A program made the translations under genes and the position numbers. From positions 124,001 to 188,000 of the forward strand of contig NZ_JAAIXY010000021.1 of the NCBI RefSeq assembly GCF_010894455.1: DNA of 64,000 nt, in the 5' to 3' direction. This stretch comes from Myxococcus eversor (GTDB lineage Bacteria; Myxococcota; Myxococcia; Myxococcales; Myxococcaceae). The notes beneath the pieces were generated by a model. It did not search any database. It was not told the DNA's origin and saw nothing but the letters and a program-made list of their open reading frames with translations. Positions 41,843 through 53,100 of the stretch are shown here, one piece after another. Numbering within the stretch: the first letter of the stretch is position 1; every line of letters begins with the position of its first letter.

Positions 41843-44209
41843 ATGCACCATGTCTTGAAGTCCGCCGTCTGTCTTACCGCGCTGCTGGCGGCGCCCGCGT
41901 GGGCGTTCAAGCCGGAAGCGCCATCCGCGCCGGGCTCACTCGCGAGCCAGGCCTTCTTCAAGCCCGAGCTCACCATCCCCAGCGGACAGCTGTCGCTCGA
42001 GGAGGCGCTGCCGAAGCTGAGCCGCGCGAGCGCCAGCGCGTGGGATGACTTCTTCGCGCGCAACGGCCGCGGCTTCCAGGTCTATGTCGATGCCCAGACG
42101 GGCACGGCCGCCAACCTCATGGGCTCCATCCCCCTCATCCCGGGCACCGGCGTAGGCAACAAGCTCACGTTGGAGAACGTCCGCCAGCAGCTCGGGCGCG
42201 GCGTCGCGCGGGTGGACTCCGCCGTCGTGGGCGACCTGGTCCTGCGCTTCATCGAGTCCAACCAGGCCGCGCTCGGCGTGGACGTGCTCCAGTTGGGAGA
42301 GCCCCGCGTCGAGCAGATCTCCGAGCACCTGTGGCAGGTCTCCATCCCCCAGCAGCTCAAGGGCATCCCCGTCCGCTACGGACGCCTGGCCGCCACCATC
42401 AGCCACGGCAACCTGGTGCTGATGGGCACCGAGTCCTGGGCCAACGTGGACATCTCTCCCCTGCCGCTGCTCGCCGCCGAGCAGGCGATGATGGCGGGCT
42501 TCGAGCGCTTCGGCATCTACGAGAGCCCTCCGACGTTCTGGAAGCAGCCCACGCTCGAAATCGTCCCCGTGGCCCGACAGGGCGCGGCCTTCGGCGAGTC
42601 CTACGGCCACCAGCTCGTGTGGAGCTACGGCTTCCAGCAGCCGGGTGAGCACGAGCGATGGAAGGTCACCGTCGATGCGACGCGCGGCGAGGTGCTGTCG
42701 CTCGAGGACGACAACCACTACTTCGACCAGAGCATCAAGGGCGGCGCCTTCCCGCTGACCAACACCGAGTCCTGCACCGGCACGGCGACGTGCGGGCTGA
42801 GCTTCGCCAACACGCCCATGCCCTGGGCCGACACCGGCTTCGTGGCGCCGGACGACTACACGGACAGCGCCGGCGTCTTCAACTACACGACGGGCACCAC
42901 CACCACCACGCTCAACGGCAAGTACATCCGCATCCAGGACAACTGCGGCCCCGTCACCGCCTCCGCCGCGGGCACCATCGACCTGGGCGGCGTCACCACG
43001 CAGCACGACTGCGCCTCGCCGGGCTTCTCCGCGGGCAACACCTCCGCGTCGCGCAGCTCCTTCTACGAGCTGAACCGGATTGCCCAGATTGCCCGAGGCT
43101 GGCTGCCCACCAACGTGTGGCTCAACGGTCAGCTCACCTCCAACATGAACATCGTCAGCACCTGCAACGCCTTCTGGACCGGGTCCACGGTCAACTTCTT
43201 CCGCAGTGGCGGCGGGTGCCGGAACACGGGCGAAATCGCCGCCGTGTTCGACCACGAGTGGGGCCATGGCATGGACGACAACGACGTCGCCGGCACGCTG
43301 AGCAACTCCAGCGAGGCCTACGCGGACATCGCGGCCATCTACCGGCTCCCCACGTCGTGCGTGGGCCACGGCTTCTTCCAGACCGGGGACCAGGGCTGCG
43401 GCATGACGCCGGACGGCACGGGCTACAACGTGAACGAGGCCCAGACGGGCGCGCCCTGGTGCGCCAGCCGCTGCTCGGGCGTGCGTGACGCCGACTGGGC
43501 CGCCCAGGCCCCCAACACGCCCGCCACGCCGCAGAACTTCGTCTGTGGTCGGTGCGGCGGTGGTGGAGGACCATGTGGAAGGCAGGTCCACTGCGCGGCC
43601 TCTCCCGTCCGTCAGGCGGCGTGGGACCTGGTCGCTCGTGACTTGCGGGCCGCGCCGTTCAGCTACGACGCCAACACGGCGAACATCATGGGCAACAAGC
43701 TGTTCTACCAGGGCAGCGGCAACATCGGCACCTGGCACGCCTGTGACTGTACGCTCGGCACGTCGAGCGGCTGCGCCGCCACCAACGGCTACATGCAGTG
43801 GCTGGCCGCGGACGACGACAACGGCAACCTCATCGACGGCACGCCGCACATGTCGGCCATCCATGCCGCCTTCGCCCGCCACAACATCGCCTGCTCCTCG
43901 CCAGCGCGCATCAACGCGGGCTGCGCGGGCGGCCCCACCACGGCGCCCACCCTCACGGTGACGCCGGGCGTCGGTCAGGCGTCGCTGTCCTGGACCGCGG
44001 TCGCCGGAGCCAACCAGTACTGGGTGATGAAGTCCGACGGCTTCGCCGCGTGCAACTACGGCAAGGCGAAGGTCGCCACCGTCACCGGCACCACCTACAC
44101 GGACACGGAGGTGATGGCCGGACGCGCGCACTGCTACTCCATCGTCCCGGCCAGCAGCAACGCCTGCTACGCGCCCGCCAGCACCTGCACCTGCACCACG
44201 CCGACCTGA
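41843..44209 (+). CDS. Secreted thermolysin/fungalysin-like metalloprotease with FnIII-like tail
   Basis: 788 residues; signal peptide MHHVLKSAVCLTALLAAPAWA. Residues about 30-300 are an FTP/PepSY-type propeptide (GQLSLEEALPKLSR, PVRYGRLAATISHGNLVLMG, VTVDATRGEVLSLEDDNHYF). The catalytic motif is HEWGH in VFDHEWGHGMDDND, with the third zinc ligand Glu in SSEAYADIAAIY. This is an M4/M36-like gluzincin arrangement. A Cys-rich loop follows (CVGHGFFQTGDQGC), then an FnIII-like domain with TLTVTPGVGQASLSWTAV. GAGGGAG precedes the ATG, and an AT-rich patch at about 41745-41762 may hold the promoter. It probably degrades prey protein. Confidence 0.9.
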   Translation: MHHVLKSAVCLTALLAAPAWAFKPEAPSAPGSLASQAFFKPELTIPSGQLSLEEALPKLSRASASAWDDFFARNGRGFQVYVDAQTGTAANLMGSIPLIPGTGVGNKLTLENVRQQLGRGVARVDSAVVGDLVLRFIESNQAALGVDVLQLGEPRVEQISEHLWQVSIPQQLKGIPVRYGRLAATISHGNLVLMGTESWANVDISPLPLLAAEQAMMAGFERFGIYESPPTFWKQPTLEIVPVARQGAAFGESYGHQLVWSYGFQQPGEHERWKVTVDATRGEVLSLEDDNHYFDQSIKGGAFPLTNTESCTGTATCGLSFANTPMPWADTGFVAPDDYTDSAGVFNYTTGTTTTTLNGKYIRIQDNCGPVTASAAGTIDLGGVTTQHDCASPGFSAGNTSASRSSFYELNRIAQIARGWLPTNVWLNGQLTSNMNIVSTCNAFWTGSTVNFFRSGGGCRNTGEIAAVFDHEWGHGMDDNDVAGTLSNSSEAYADIAAIYRLPTSCVGHGFFQTGDQGCGMTPDGTGYNVNEAQTGAPWCASRCSGVRDADWAAQAPNTPATPQNFVCGRCGGGGGPCGRQVHCAASPVRQAAWDLVARDLRAAPFSYDANTANIMGNKLFYQGSGNIGTWHACDCTLGTSSGCAATNGYMQWLAADDDNGNLIDGTPHMSAIHAAFARHNIACSSPARINAGCAGGPTTAPTLTVTPGVGQASLSWTAVAGANQYWVMKSDGFAACNYGKAKVATVTGTTYTDTEVMAGRAHCYSIVPASSNACYAPASTCTCTTPT

Positions 44210-44228
44210 TGATTTGAGTCGGTGAGTC

Positions 44229-44256
44229 CCGGCGCGGCCCACCGTGGCCGCGCCGG
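44229..44256. terminator. Bidirectional hairpin between protease and lipoprotein genes
   Basis: A perfect 11-bp stem (CCGGCGCGGCC / GGCCGCGCCGG) with a 6-base loop lies in the 62-base gap between two convergent genes. No T-run on either strand. Confidence 0.68.
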
Positions 44257-44271
44257 TGCTTCAGGCCCGGC

Positions 44272-45594
44272 TCACGGGTTGTAGACGAACGTCACCGAGG
44301 AGTTGCACGGCTGGGTGCCGTTCACGATGTCCGCCAGGGTGATGTCGCCGAAGGGGGACACCGTCGACTTGGGGAAGCCCGTGCCGCCCCACGGCGCGCC
44401 CGAGTTGAACTGGGTGAAGCCGCCCGTCGGCGTGTAGATGGGATACGTGCTCGGGTCCGTCGGGTTGGGGTTGGAGAAGATGGTCATGTTGGCGGCGCAG
44501 TCCGCGGGCGCACCGGGGAACTCGACGCCCACCTCCTGGTCCACGTTCGGACGGCTGTTGTAGAGGACGACGAAGGGGATGCTCGGCGTCACCGTGTCCG
44601 TGAAGGGGACGAAGGTGTTGCCCGCGTTCTGCATCGCGAGGTTGAGCTTGATGTCGTAGCAGTACGCGGGGAAGCCCACGAACTCGACGGTGGTGCAGGC
44701 CGGCGTGGTCATCTCCAGGTCGATGTTCCAGGTGCCGAGGCCGCCGTTGGACGGAACCACCGAGCTGGGCGTGGACGCGGGGCCGCCGATGAGCGTGAAG
44801 GTGCTGCCGGAGCTGTCCGGGCGGAAGTTGGCGCGCTGCTCCACCCAGCGGTTGAGGGTGGCGTCGAACCGCCACGCGGCGGCACGGCAGAACCCCGTGA
44901 ACACACAGGAGGGCATGACGCCTCCGGCCGCCTGCGGAACGCGGATGGAGACCTGGGCGGTCCGGTCCTTGGCCAGGTTCAGCGCCTGACCGTCGGCGGT
45001 GCTCGCCCCGATGAAGAAGGCGCCCACGGACTCGAGCGCGACCTGCCTGCCGTTCTGGTTCACCGCCGTGAAGTCACCCGGCATGTCGCGCGGGCCATAC
45101 GTGGCGGCGGAGACGAGCACCGTGCCCGTCGCCGGCTGGCCGGCCGCGTTGACCAGGGAGCCCGCGGGGATGCTCACCACCAGGCCGCCCGTCTCGAGGA
45201 GGATGTTCTGCGTCGCGCTGAACTGCTTGATGGGGGCGCGCGGCAGGACGTGGGTGCTGTTGAGCCGGCCCGCGCTCAGGTAGTCCGTATCCGGCGCGAA
45301 GCCCGCCTTGCTCACGCTGATGATGTAGCCCGTCGTGCTGTTGACGGACACGAAGTACTTGCCGGCCGTGTCCGTGGTCCGGTTGATGCCGTTGATGACC
45401 ACCTGGGCGCCGGCAATCGGCTGGCCGCTGGGGTCCACCACCGTGCCGGTGAAGGTGGCCAGCTCCTGCGACACCGTCCCTTCGAGCACCTCCCCGGGAG
45501 CCTTCTGCGACGGGTCTACCGCGGGAGCTTCGAGGCACCCGAACGAAAGCACCGCGGGCGCCAGGACTGCGAGACACCAATTCCTCATCGTCAT
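44272..45594 (-). CDS. Lipoprotein with carboxypeptidase-regulatory-like domain
   Basis: 440 residues from the ATG at 45594 (GAGGAG seven bases away). Lipobox in LAVLAPAVLSFGC. Residues about 45-120 are a CarboxypepD_reg/transthyretin-like domain (FTGTVVDPSGQPIAGAQVVI, TDTAGKYFVSV, ISVSKAGF). Then follow beta-rich regions: one resembling the domain found in ZU5/Ig-containing surface proteins (LVVSIPAGSLVNAAGQPATG, WRFDATLNRWVEQ) and a C-terminal Cys-containing domain. It is a probable surface adhesin or structural lipoprotein. It converges on the protease gene. Confidence 0.82.
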   Translation of the reverse strand: MTMRNWCLAVLAPAVLSFGCLEAPAVDPSQKAPGEVLEGTVSQELATFTGTVVDPSGQPIAGAQVVINGINRTTDTAGKYFVSVNSTTGYIISVSKAGFAPDTDYLSAGRLNSTHVLPRAPIKQFSATQNILLETGGLVVSIPAGSLVNAAGQPATGTVLVSAATYGPRDMPGDFTAVNQNGRQVALESVGAFFIGASTADGQALNLAKDRTAQVSIRVPQAAGGVMPSCVFTGFCRAAAWRFDATLNRWVEQRANFRPDSSGSTFTLIGGPASTPSSVVPSNGGLGTWNIDLEMTTPACTTVEFVGFPAYCYDIKLNLAMQNAGNTFVPFTDTVTPSIPFVVLYNSRPNVDQEVGVEFPGAPADCAANMTIFSNPNPTDPSTYPIYTPTGGFTQFNSGAPWGGTGFPKSTVSPFGDITLADIVNGTQPCNSSVTFVYNP

Positions 45595-46131
45595 GACAGG
45601 TTCTCCTCGGCTGCGTTGACGCCGGCCGGGGACCAAGGACTGGCGCCGGCCGGCACGGCGCGGACACCGTAATGAAAAAGTGAAGAAGCACACACTCCGG
45701 GTATGCCCAGAAGGACAGGAGAGTGTTTTGTAGCCGACGATTCACCCTGGGTCGCTCGCACCCGCCCCACTGGATGGCGCAGGGCGGCAAACAGGGTCGC
45801 TGTCAGGTTACGGGGCGACCCGAGGCTGGACCATCCGGCGAGGCGCTTACGCCCCAGTCCTACCCATCCCGCTCTTGATGATGGCGCGCCTGTCGGAATG
45901 GCACACGGCGCGAAATTCTTTGTTTCGTTTCTCCATGACGATAACAACCCCGCTACTCCATTCGCGCGCGACGTCGTGTGGACGGGGGGATGCGCCTTGG
46001 AGCCCTGCCGAAGGGGGTCCTCGGCCCGCTCGCTTTCGCTGAATCCGATTCCTCGCGACATTCTCCCGGAGGGGCCGTTGAGGAGGACAGCACTCCTCGG
46101 ACGAACCGGCCCACCTGAGAGCACAGGCATC
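45595..46131. other. Divergent intergenic region
   Basis: 537 bases between two divergently read lipoprotein genes. There is an AT-rich patch with runs of A/T at 45670-45690 and another at 45910-45960. The open frame on the plus strand leading into the downstream lipoprotein lacks a ribosome-binding site and has unlikely composition upstream of 46132. Both promoters should lie here; none was assigned. Confidence 0.5.
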
Positions 46132-49100
46132 ATGAGACTTGTCATCCTCCTCCTGGCAGCGACACTCGTCGGTCTTGGACCCGTTGGCTGTGGTGGAAAG
46201 TCCTCGGAGGACTCCGCCGACCCCGGCGACCAGCTCCTGGCGGACGCGGGGCCCACCGACGCGGGGGGAACGCCTGACACGAGCGAGCGCGACTCGGGCC
46301 AGCCCCCTCTCAGCGATGCTGGCGAGTCGGACGCCGACGCGGGCCCGAGCGATGCGGGTGCATCCGACGCCGGACGAAACGACGCGGGCCCCCAGGCGCT
46401 GGCCGCGCCCACGAGCGTGACGGCCACGCCGGGCATCCGCGAGATGACCGTCTCATGGGGCTACACGCCCGCTCCCTCGGGCAGCGCGCTGGCCTCCTTC
46501 GAGGTCATCGCCACGCCCTCGAGCGCCAAGGTCACCGTCGGTCCCTCGGCGCGCACGGCGGTGGTCACCGGCCTGGCGAACGGCACCCAGTATCGCTTCA
46601 CCGTCACCGCCCTCTTCGCCGACGGAACCCGACAGGCCTCGAGCCCGTCGGCCCAGGTGCGCACCTTCGCCGTCCCGGGCATACCGACCTGGACCCAACG
46701 GAGGGGCGCCGACCAGGCGGTGCGGTTGGAGTGGACCGCGCCCTCGGACGGCGGGCAGCCCATCCAGGGATACACCGTCACCACCGCCCCGGGCGGACAG
46801 GTCCTCAATACGACACAGACATCGGCTGTCGTCACCGGCCTCACCAACGGGCTGACCTACACGTTCACGCTGGTGGCGACCAACGCGGTGGGGGCCTCCA
46901 CCGCCACCAGCACCACGGTCCGAGCCGCGGCCGTTCCAAGCGCGCCCCAGAACGTCTCGGTGACGTCTGGCGTTCGCTCGGCGACGGTGAAGTGGACGGC
47001 ACCCACGAGCAACGGTGGGGCGAGCATCAGCGGCTACGTCATCACCACCCATCCGACCGGCACGTCCCAGACGGCCTCGTCCTCGGCGACGAGCCTCTTC
47101 GTGTCGGGGCTCTCGAATGGCGGCACGTACAGCTTCAGCGTGGCCGCGGAGAACTCGTCAGGTGTGGGGGCCCTCGCCACCACCTCCTCCGTGACGCTGC
47201 CCTCGCTGCCCTCGGCCCCCCTCAACCTCACGGGCGTGTACCACCAGGGACAGCTCGAGTTGGACTGGCAGCCCCCTGCTTCCGATGGTGGCCGGCCCAT
47301 CTCTGGTTATCAGCTGACGTCCTCTCCCTCGGGCCTGGAGCAGAACCTCCCCGCCTCGCCCACGGTGCTCAGGCTGTCGGGGCTTGCCGCCGACAGCACG
47401 TATACGTTCACGCTGACGGCGCGCACGGACGTGGGAGTGGGCCCGGCCGTCACCTCGGCGCCCATCTTCCTGCGGGCCCAGCCTCGAGCGCCCACCGACG
47501 TGCGCATCGTGTCCACCGTGGCCGGAGCCGTGGTGCGCTGGAACGCGGCCTCCGCGCCCGCCACGGACCCCATCACCGAGTACGTCGTCACGGCCTCCCC
47601 GGCTGGCGGCTCCGTCACCGTTCCAGCGGGTGCGCGCGTGGCGACGATTCCGGGACTGGTCTCCGGCACCACTTATCTGTTCCAGGTGAGGGCTCGTAAC
47701 TCAGGGGGCCTGGGCCGCCCCTCCGCTCCGGCGTATCACCGCCACGTCGTGCCCCTGGCCTGTGAGACGAACGGATTCACTCCCGTGTCCAGCTTCAGGC
47801 TCCCCACCGGACCGAACTTCACGGGGGCCGGGGACTTCAATGGAGACGGGAAGCACGACGTCCTCGTGGGCAACCTGTTCAACATCTTCGTGCTGGCCAG
47901 TGGCCCCGGTAGGACTTTCACGCGGCTGGCCAACTCCGCCAGCAGCACCAACATCTTCGGAAATGCGCCCCCCGAGGTGGCCGACTTCAATGGGGATGGG
48001 AAGTTGGATGTCGCCGTCATCATGGACACCGACGGCACGAACAAGACGGGAGGGTTCGCCCTCTACCTCGGCCAAGGCACGGGCACGTTCCAGGCCCCCC
48101 TGGAGGTGCCCCTGGGGACGAATCGCACCACCACGTTCGACTGCCTCACCGCCCGGGATTTCAACTCGGATGGGATTGTGGACCTCTTCGCCCACATCGA
48201 GCTTGGACAGACGCTGCTCTACCGCGGCAAGGGGGACGGCACCTTCTACTCGCCGCCCACCACCATCATCTCCTCCAATACGCACGACTGCCCCGCCGTC
48301 GCCGACTTCAATGGCGACGGGTATGTGGACTACGCGCGGCTCGACACCGCCAACAACCGCATCGTCCAGGCCAACGGCGCGGGGACAGGCTCGTTCAGGG
48401 TGCCTGTGTATGCTCCGTGCACCAGTTGCTATGGTGATTTGATTGCCGGTGACTTCGACCACGACGGCGCCGTGGACGACCTGGCCCTGCTCCACCCGGA
48501 GAGGGTCCGTGTGTTCAGTCCCTCGGGAGGAACGCTGGCCCTGGTGAATGAGCACCCCTTTGCTCCGCCCGTGGGCGAAACCTGGACGGGCCCCATCGTG
48601 GCGGACATGAGCGGCGACGGGAGGGGCGACTTGTTCTGGACGAGCACACCCGGCTCCCAGCTCAACATCCTGCAGGGCGGCACGGCGCCTTCGACCTTCG
48701 CTCCGCTGCGCAGCCATGGCTTCAGCGGCAACGTCTATTCTCCCGCCGCGGGGGACTTCGATGGCGATGGGAAGATGGATGTGGCGCTCGCCGACCGCTT
48801 CGCCGTGAGACTGTTCTGGGGTGGGAATCAGGCGCCGGAGAGCATCAAGCTCGAGGGCATCCCGGCAGGGCTCGCCAGTGGCGATTTCAACGGAGATGGC
48901 GCCACGGACCTGGCCGCTGGGAGCTTCGAGAAGAACGCCATCCATCTGTCGCTGTCGGGGAGTCCGACTCGAAGCTCCGCGCTGCTCTCACCCCTCTTCG
49001 TGCCTCCGGCGGGCAGCTCGGCCACGGGGGGCGCGCAGGACATCGTCGCGGTGGACCTGGACGAGGACGGCCGGGAGGACCTGGCCGCCATCACCGCCAC

Positions 49101-49917
49101 CCCCAGCTTTGAGTCGAATACGGATTTTCTCGTCGTCTTCAGGCGGATGACGAGCGGCGGCTTCGCTCCGGCGGAGCGATATCTGGAGGCAGGCCGCCGG
49201 TCCGAGCTCATCGCGGTGGACCTCAATGAGGATGGCCGCTTCGACCTGGTGTCGACGGAGCGAACCACGTCCTCGAAAATCAAGCTCAGCGTGTGGCTCA
49301 ACACGGGCGGCGGCAAGTTCGCGCCCCGCGCCACCGTGGAGGTGACCGCGAACTACACCGTGGACACCTTGCTCTCCGCGGACCTGGACCGGGACGGACA
49401 CATGGACCTGGCGGTCATGAGGCCCGGCAATCCCAACATCGACCTGGGTCAGGTCTATGTCCTTTGGGGCAAGGGGGACGGCACGTTCTCCGGGCAGACG
49501 TCCTTCACCGGTGAATACACGCACCGGAACATGGGGCGCGTGGACCTGGATGGACAGGGGAACGTGGGACTGTTGCTCGACAGGGGCGCGGTGGGGCTCT
49601 TGACGTTCGATGCGGCCCGACAGCCCACGCTGACGCCGCAGCACACCTTGGGGATTGGCTATGGCACCGGCATCCTGAGCGCGGACTTCAACGCGGATGG
49701 CCGCGCGGATTTGTTCTCCTTCGGCGACCAGGAGAGCCGCATGGTGATGCAGTCAGCGCCTGGAACGTTCGCCCTGGGGCCGCAGACGTCATGGGGGTTC
49801 AACGTCCAGGACGCAATCATCGCGGACTGGGATGGCGATGGGCTGCCCGACCTTGCCTTCGCTGACGTGGAGGCCAAGGCAGCGACGTTCGTGCTGAATG
49901 TGTGCCTGCCTCCGTGA
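46132..49917 (+). CDS. Large surface lipoprotein with five FnIII domains and FG-GAP/VCBS repeats
   Basis: 1261 residues from the ATG at 46132 with lipobox VGLGPVGC. A linker of about 70 residues rich in Asp-Ala-Gly is followed by five fibronectin type III domains (about 85-540; for instance YTVTTAPGGQVLNTT and GLTNGLTYTFTLVATNAVG). The rest is two FG-GAP/VCBS-type propellers of some 7-14 blades with calcium-loop motifs DFNGDGKHDVLVG, DFNGDGKLDVAV, DFNSDGIVDLF and DLDRDGHMDLAV. The family binds ligands or cell surfaces with Ca2+; no catalytic residue is seen. It resembles the surface lipoproteins used by myxobacteria for adhesion, though that is by analogy. Confidence 0.88.
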   Translation: MRLVILLLAATLVGLGPVGCGGKSSEDSADPGDQLLADAGPTDAGGTPDTSERDSGQPPLSDAGESDADAGPSDAGASDAGRNDAGPQALAAPTSVTATPGIREMTVSWGYTPAPSGSALASFEVIATPSSAKVTVGPSARTAVVTGLANGTQYRFTVTALFADGTRQASSPSAQVRTFAVPGIPTWTQRRGADQAVRLEWTAPSDGGQPIQGYTVTTAPGGQVLNTTQTSAVVTGLTNGLTYTFTLVATNAVGASTATSTTVRAAAVPSAPQNVSVTSGVRSATVKWTAPTSNGGASISGYVITTHPTGTSQTASSSATSLFVSGLSNGGTYSFSVAAENSSGVGALATTSSVTLPSLPSAPLNLTGVYHQGQLELDWQPPASDGGRPISGYQLTSSPSGLEQNLPASPTVLRLSGLAADSTYTFTLTARTDVGVGPAVTSAPIFLRAQPRAPTDVRIVSTVAGAVVRWNAASAPATDPITEYVVTASPAGGSVTVPAGARVATIPGLVSGTTYLFQVRARNSGGLGRPSAPAYHRHVVPLACETNGFTPVSSFRLPTGPNFTGAGDFNGDGKHDVLVGNLFNIFVLASGPGRTFTRLANSASSTNIFGNAPPEVADFNGDGKLDVAVIMDTDGTNKTGGFALYLGQGTGTFQAPLEVPLGTNRTTTFDCLTARDFNSDGIVDLFAHIELGQTLLYRGKGDGTFYSPPTTIISSNTHDCPAVADFNGDGYVDYARLDTANNRIVQANGAGTGSFRVPVYAPCTSCYGDLIAGDFDHDGAVDDLALLHPERVRVFSPSGGTLALVNEHPFAPPVGETWTGPIVADMSGDGRGDLFWTSTPGSQLNILQGGTAPSTFAPLRSHGFSGNVYSPAAGDFDGDGKMDVALADRFAVRLFWGGNQAPESIKLEGIPAGLASGDFNGDGATDLAAGSFEKNAIHLSLSGSPTRSSALLSPLFVPPAGSSATGGAQDIVAVDLDEDGREDLAAITATPSFESNTDFLVVFRRMTSGGFAPAERYLEAGRRSELIAVDLNEDGRFDLVSTERTTSSKIKLSVWLNTGGGKFAPRATVEVTANYTVDTLLSADLDRDGHMDLAVMRPGNPNIDLGQVYVLWGKGDGTFSGQTSFTGEYTHRNMGRVDLDGQGNVGLLLDRGAVGLLTFDAARQPTLTPQHTLGIGYGTGILSADFNADGRADLFSFGDQESRMVMQSAPGTFALGPQTSWGFNVQDAIIADWDGDGLPDLAFADVEAKAATFVLNVCLPP

Positions 49918-50137
49918 GGCCAGGGGCATCCCGTATTGAGGAAGACTCGACTTTCGCCACTGTTGCCGGCTCCTCGGGTCTCCCACAGTGGACGGCCGAC
50001 TCAAAGGCTCGGCATCCCTCTGCTCCCCCAATGGCGAGGGTCGAGTCGAAATCCCCAGCATGAAGCATGGGCGATACGAACCGTCGGCGAGAGTTCGTCC
50101 CTCCTCCCATGGCGCCCCTAACTAGCGTGCCCTTGGT

Positions 50138-53100
50138 ATGTTGCGCCTCATGTCGAGCCTTGGCGCCGTCGTACTGCCTCCCGTACCACCCGAACTCACA
50201 GAGGCCGGGGCTAGTGGCACCCTCGTCGTCCTGATCGGCGCTGGAGCCGCCTACGACTCCGGGCTGCCGCTGTGGAACGATCTCCTCGAAGAGCTCCTCC
50301 TCGACGCAAAGTCTTCCGCGCTTTCACCGGAGAAGCGAATTGAACTTGACGAACTAGAGAGCTGGTACTCCACGGAAAAAGACCAGCTACTCAAGGCTTC
50401 CGCGATCGCGCAACTCATGGGGGAGTCCTGGCTCGCCGGACGGCTCTCAGCCAAGCTGCGCTCCGCCAGTTCACACCCATCTCCGACGCACTGGGCGCTC
50501 GCAGAGCTTCCAGGAACTATTTTCGTCACCACCAACTACGACGGGCTTCTTGAACAGGCGCTTGCCGCGCATACAGGTAAGCCGCCCAGGGTCGTGCTTC
50601 CCGATGACGTAGAGGGGCTTCAGGAACTCGGTCCTGGTCAACTTCTGAAGCTCCATGGAGACCTTGATCGCCCAGAGACCATTGTCCTGAAGATCGAAGA
50701 CTACTTTCGCATCAGCCATGGCGACGCGAGTGCATGGAAGCACCGACTGGATGCGCTCCTCCAACCGCCTCACAAGGTGCTACTCGTAGGGTACAGCTAC
50801 TCGGACATTGACATCCAAGAGGTCGTCAATGCTCTTCGAGGGGCGTACAAGGCACAGCTCGCCGGACCCTTCTGGCTCACCCTTGGGGATGGGAAGAATA
50901 AGGCCAAGGCCATGGCCTCCGGCCTCCGGGGTATTTGGCTGAACAACTTTGACCATCTAGTACCCTGGCTCAAGGCACTCATCCAAGGGATCCATGACCG
51001 CAAGGCTGCCGCCCCAGCGGCTATCAAGGCCGCCGCCTATGCGATGGCTGTTCGTGGACATCTTGAAGAAGAACAGCAGCATGCAAACGAGCTCTTCGAC
51101 ACCGGAGACTACGAGGGCGCTCGCGAAGCATTCCTGCGGCTTCGAACAAAAGCAGAGCTGCTTGTGCTCAAGGACCCAGAGGACAATGTGCTGCAGCGGC
51201 TGCTTGGAGTCTGCAAGCTGAACGCAGCGTCCTGCATGCTCTGCCTTCAAGAAGCAGCGGCATTGCCAACGTTCCAGGCAGTTGCTCAAGAGTCGCTGGC
51301 AAGCCTCGGAGTTGATGGACGTGCGACACTGGCGGAAGGACTGGCGCAACTAGGTGACCGCGCTTTGGCTCGGGAGGTACTTCCTAAGGGAGACTCCTCC
51401 CCTCGAGTGAAGGCGGTACGCCAGCTGTTCGAAGTACTTGAGGGCCACCTGCCAGGAGACAAACGGGAGCCATCTTCCGTACTAACCATTCAGCTCATCC
51501 AACTACTGCTCAAAAGAGGCAAGCTGACCGAGGCGGCCCACGAGGCGGTTCGGCTCTTGGATGAGCACCCCAATGATCCTCTCATCCTCCTTGGTGCGGC
51601 CTCAGCCCTGACCCAGGCGCTCTTTCAAAGCGTATTCGAGATGGAAGCCGCCCAGTGGATTCCCACCGAAGATCGAGGCGGGCTACTATCCATGGTTGAG
51701 AATACGTTAGCTCGGCTGGGAAAAGCACGGCTCGCCCGCCCGCTTTGCATCCTTCAGGAGCAACTCCGGCTCGGCGTCTCCCGCCTCGTCCAGGACACAG
51801 AAGGGATAGAAAAAGCGACGAAAGCGCTTGAAGCACTGGGCTCGAACGAGCGCATCGGACGTGAAGACAACGAGATGGAGCGGCTCAGACGCGCCGAGAC
51901 CCTGGCGAAGGAAGGCAAGCTCAATGCCGCCCTCGCTCTCCTTCCGCAAAACCAAGCACATTGGTCCGAGCAGCTCCATCGCGCCGAGATGGTGAAAGTC
52001 AGTGGAGATCGCGAACGGGCGTTGAAGGATGTACTGGAACTAGCGCAGCTCTACCCGAATCGAGCCCCCATCGAGTTCATCGCGGCCCTACTGCTTCGTC
52101 AGGCCTCTCGCCCTGACGAAGCGCTTACTCATGCACGATCTGCATTCGCGGCGCTCCCAGGCCGTGGGATGCGGTTGCTGCTTGGGCAGTGCCTCAACTC
52201 CGCGGGGAAGCTCGACGAGGCCCATGCCGTACTGGAGCCACTTGCAGACTCGCAGCACCCCGAAATCCTCATCGCACGTGCGACGGCTGCCGAGGGCTCA
52301 GATCTGAACGGAGCGCTCGCGCTCTGGCGCCAATATCGGACCCTGGAGCCCAGCGACATCGCTAGTTCGTTTCACATCGCCGCATTGCTCTTCCAAATCG
52401 CACGACATCAAGAAGCCGCAGGTGAAGCTTGGCGAATCTTCGAGGAACATCGAGAAAACCTCTCGCCCGCGATGCTGGCACAATGCGCGCAGTTCCAACA
52501 GGTAGGGCGCCGTCTTGACGACACTGCAAGGGAGCGCATCAGACAGGTAGCACATGCCCTGGAAGAACGTTACCCAGGCAACTCTGAGGCCGAGTTTCAC
52601 CGCCTACAACTGCTGATTGCACTGGGTTCCCCTGAGGAGGAGGCGCCCATTGATTTCCAAACACTGGTCACAAGCGGCCTAGTGCAAGCCGTCCCCATCG
52701 ATCGAGTCAAGGAACGTATCATCGACGACCAGAAACTCTCGACAGCAGCATATCAGGAATACCGACAGGGCCGCCTCCCCTTCGAGTCACTCTGTGAACT
52801 CACCGGCACCCATGCAGCTAGCAACTTCGCCCTGATTGTTGGGCCCATTGCCGATAGACGAAGCCCTCCAGTCCTGTGTGCGCCCGTAGCGCTCGCCTCA
52901 CAACTCCCCATCCCCAGCCTCGCGGGCCAGCAGCTTCTGATGGGCGAGCTAGAACTCCTCGTGCTTCAGCACCTAGGTTTGCTCGGCAAGCTGCGCGAGG
53001 CACTCGGTCGAGGGGCTGGACGGGTCCTCCTATTCCGCGATGTCTGGGATAGCATCGTCGATGCTGCCGCAAAACTTGAGCAGCGCACCCAACGCGTCGT

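Noticed and set aside
41936..44242. A 768-codon minus-strand frame opposite the metalloprotease
   Set aside because: The plus strand has signal peptide, HEWGH and FnIII motifs. The antisense frame is Arg/Val/Gly-rich and without any domain.
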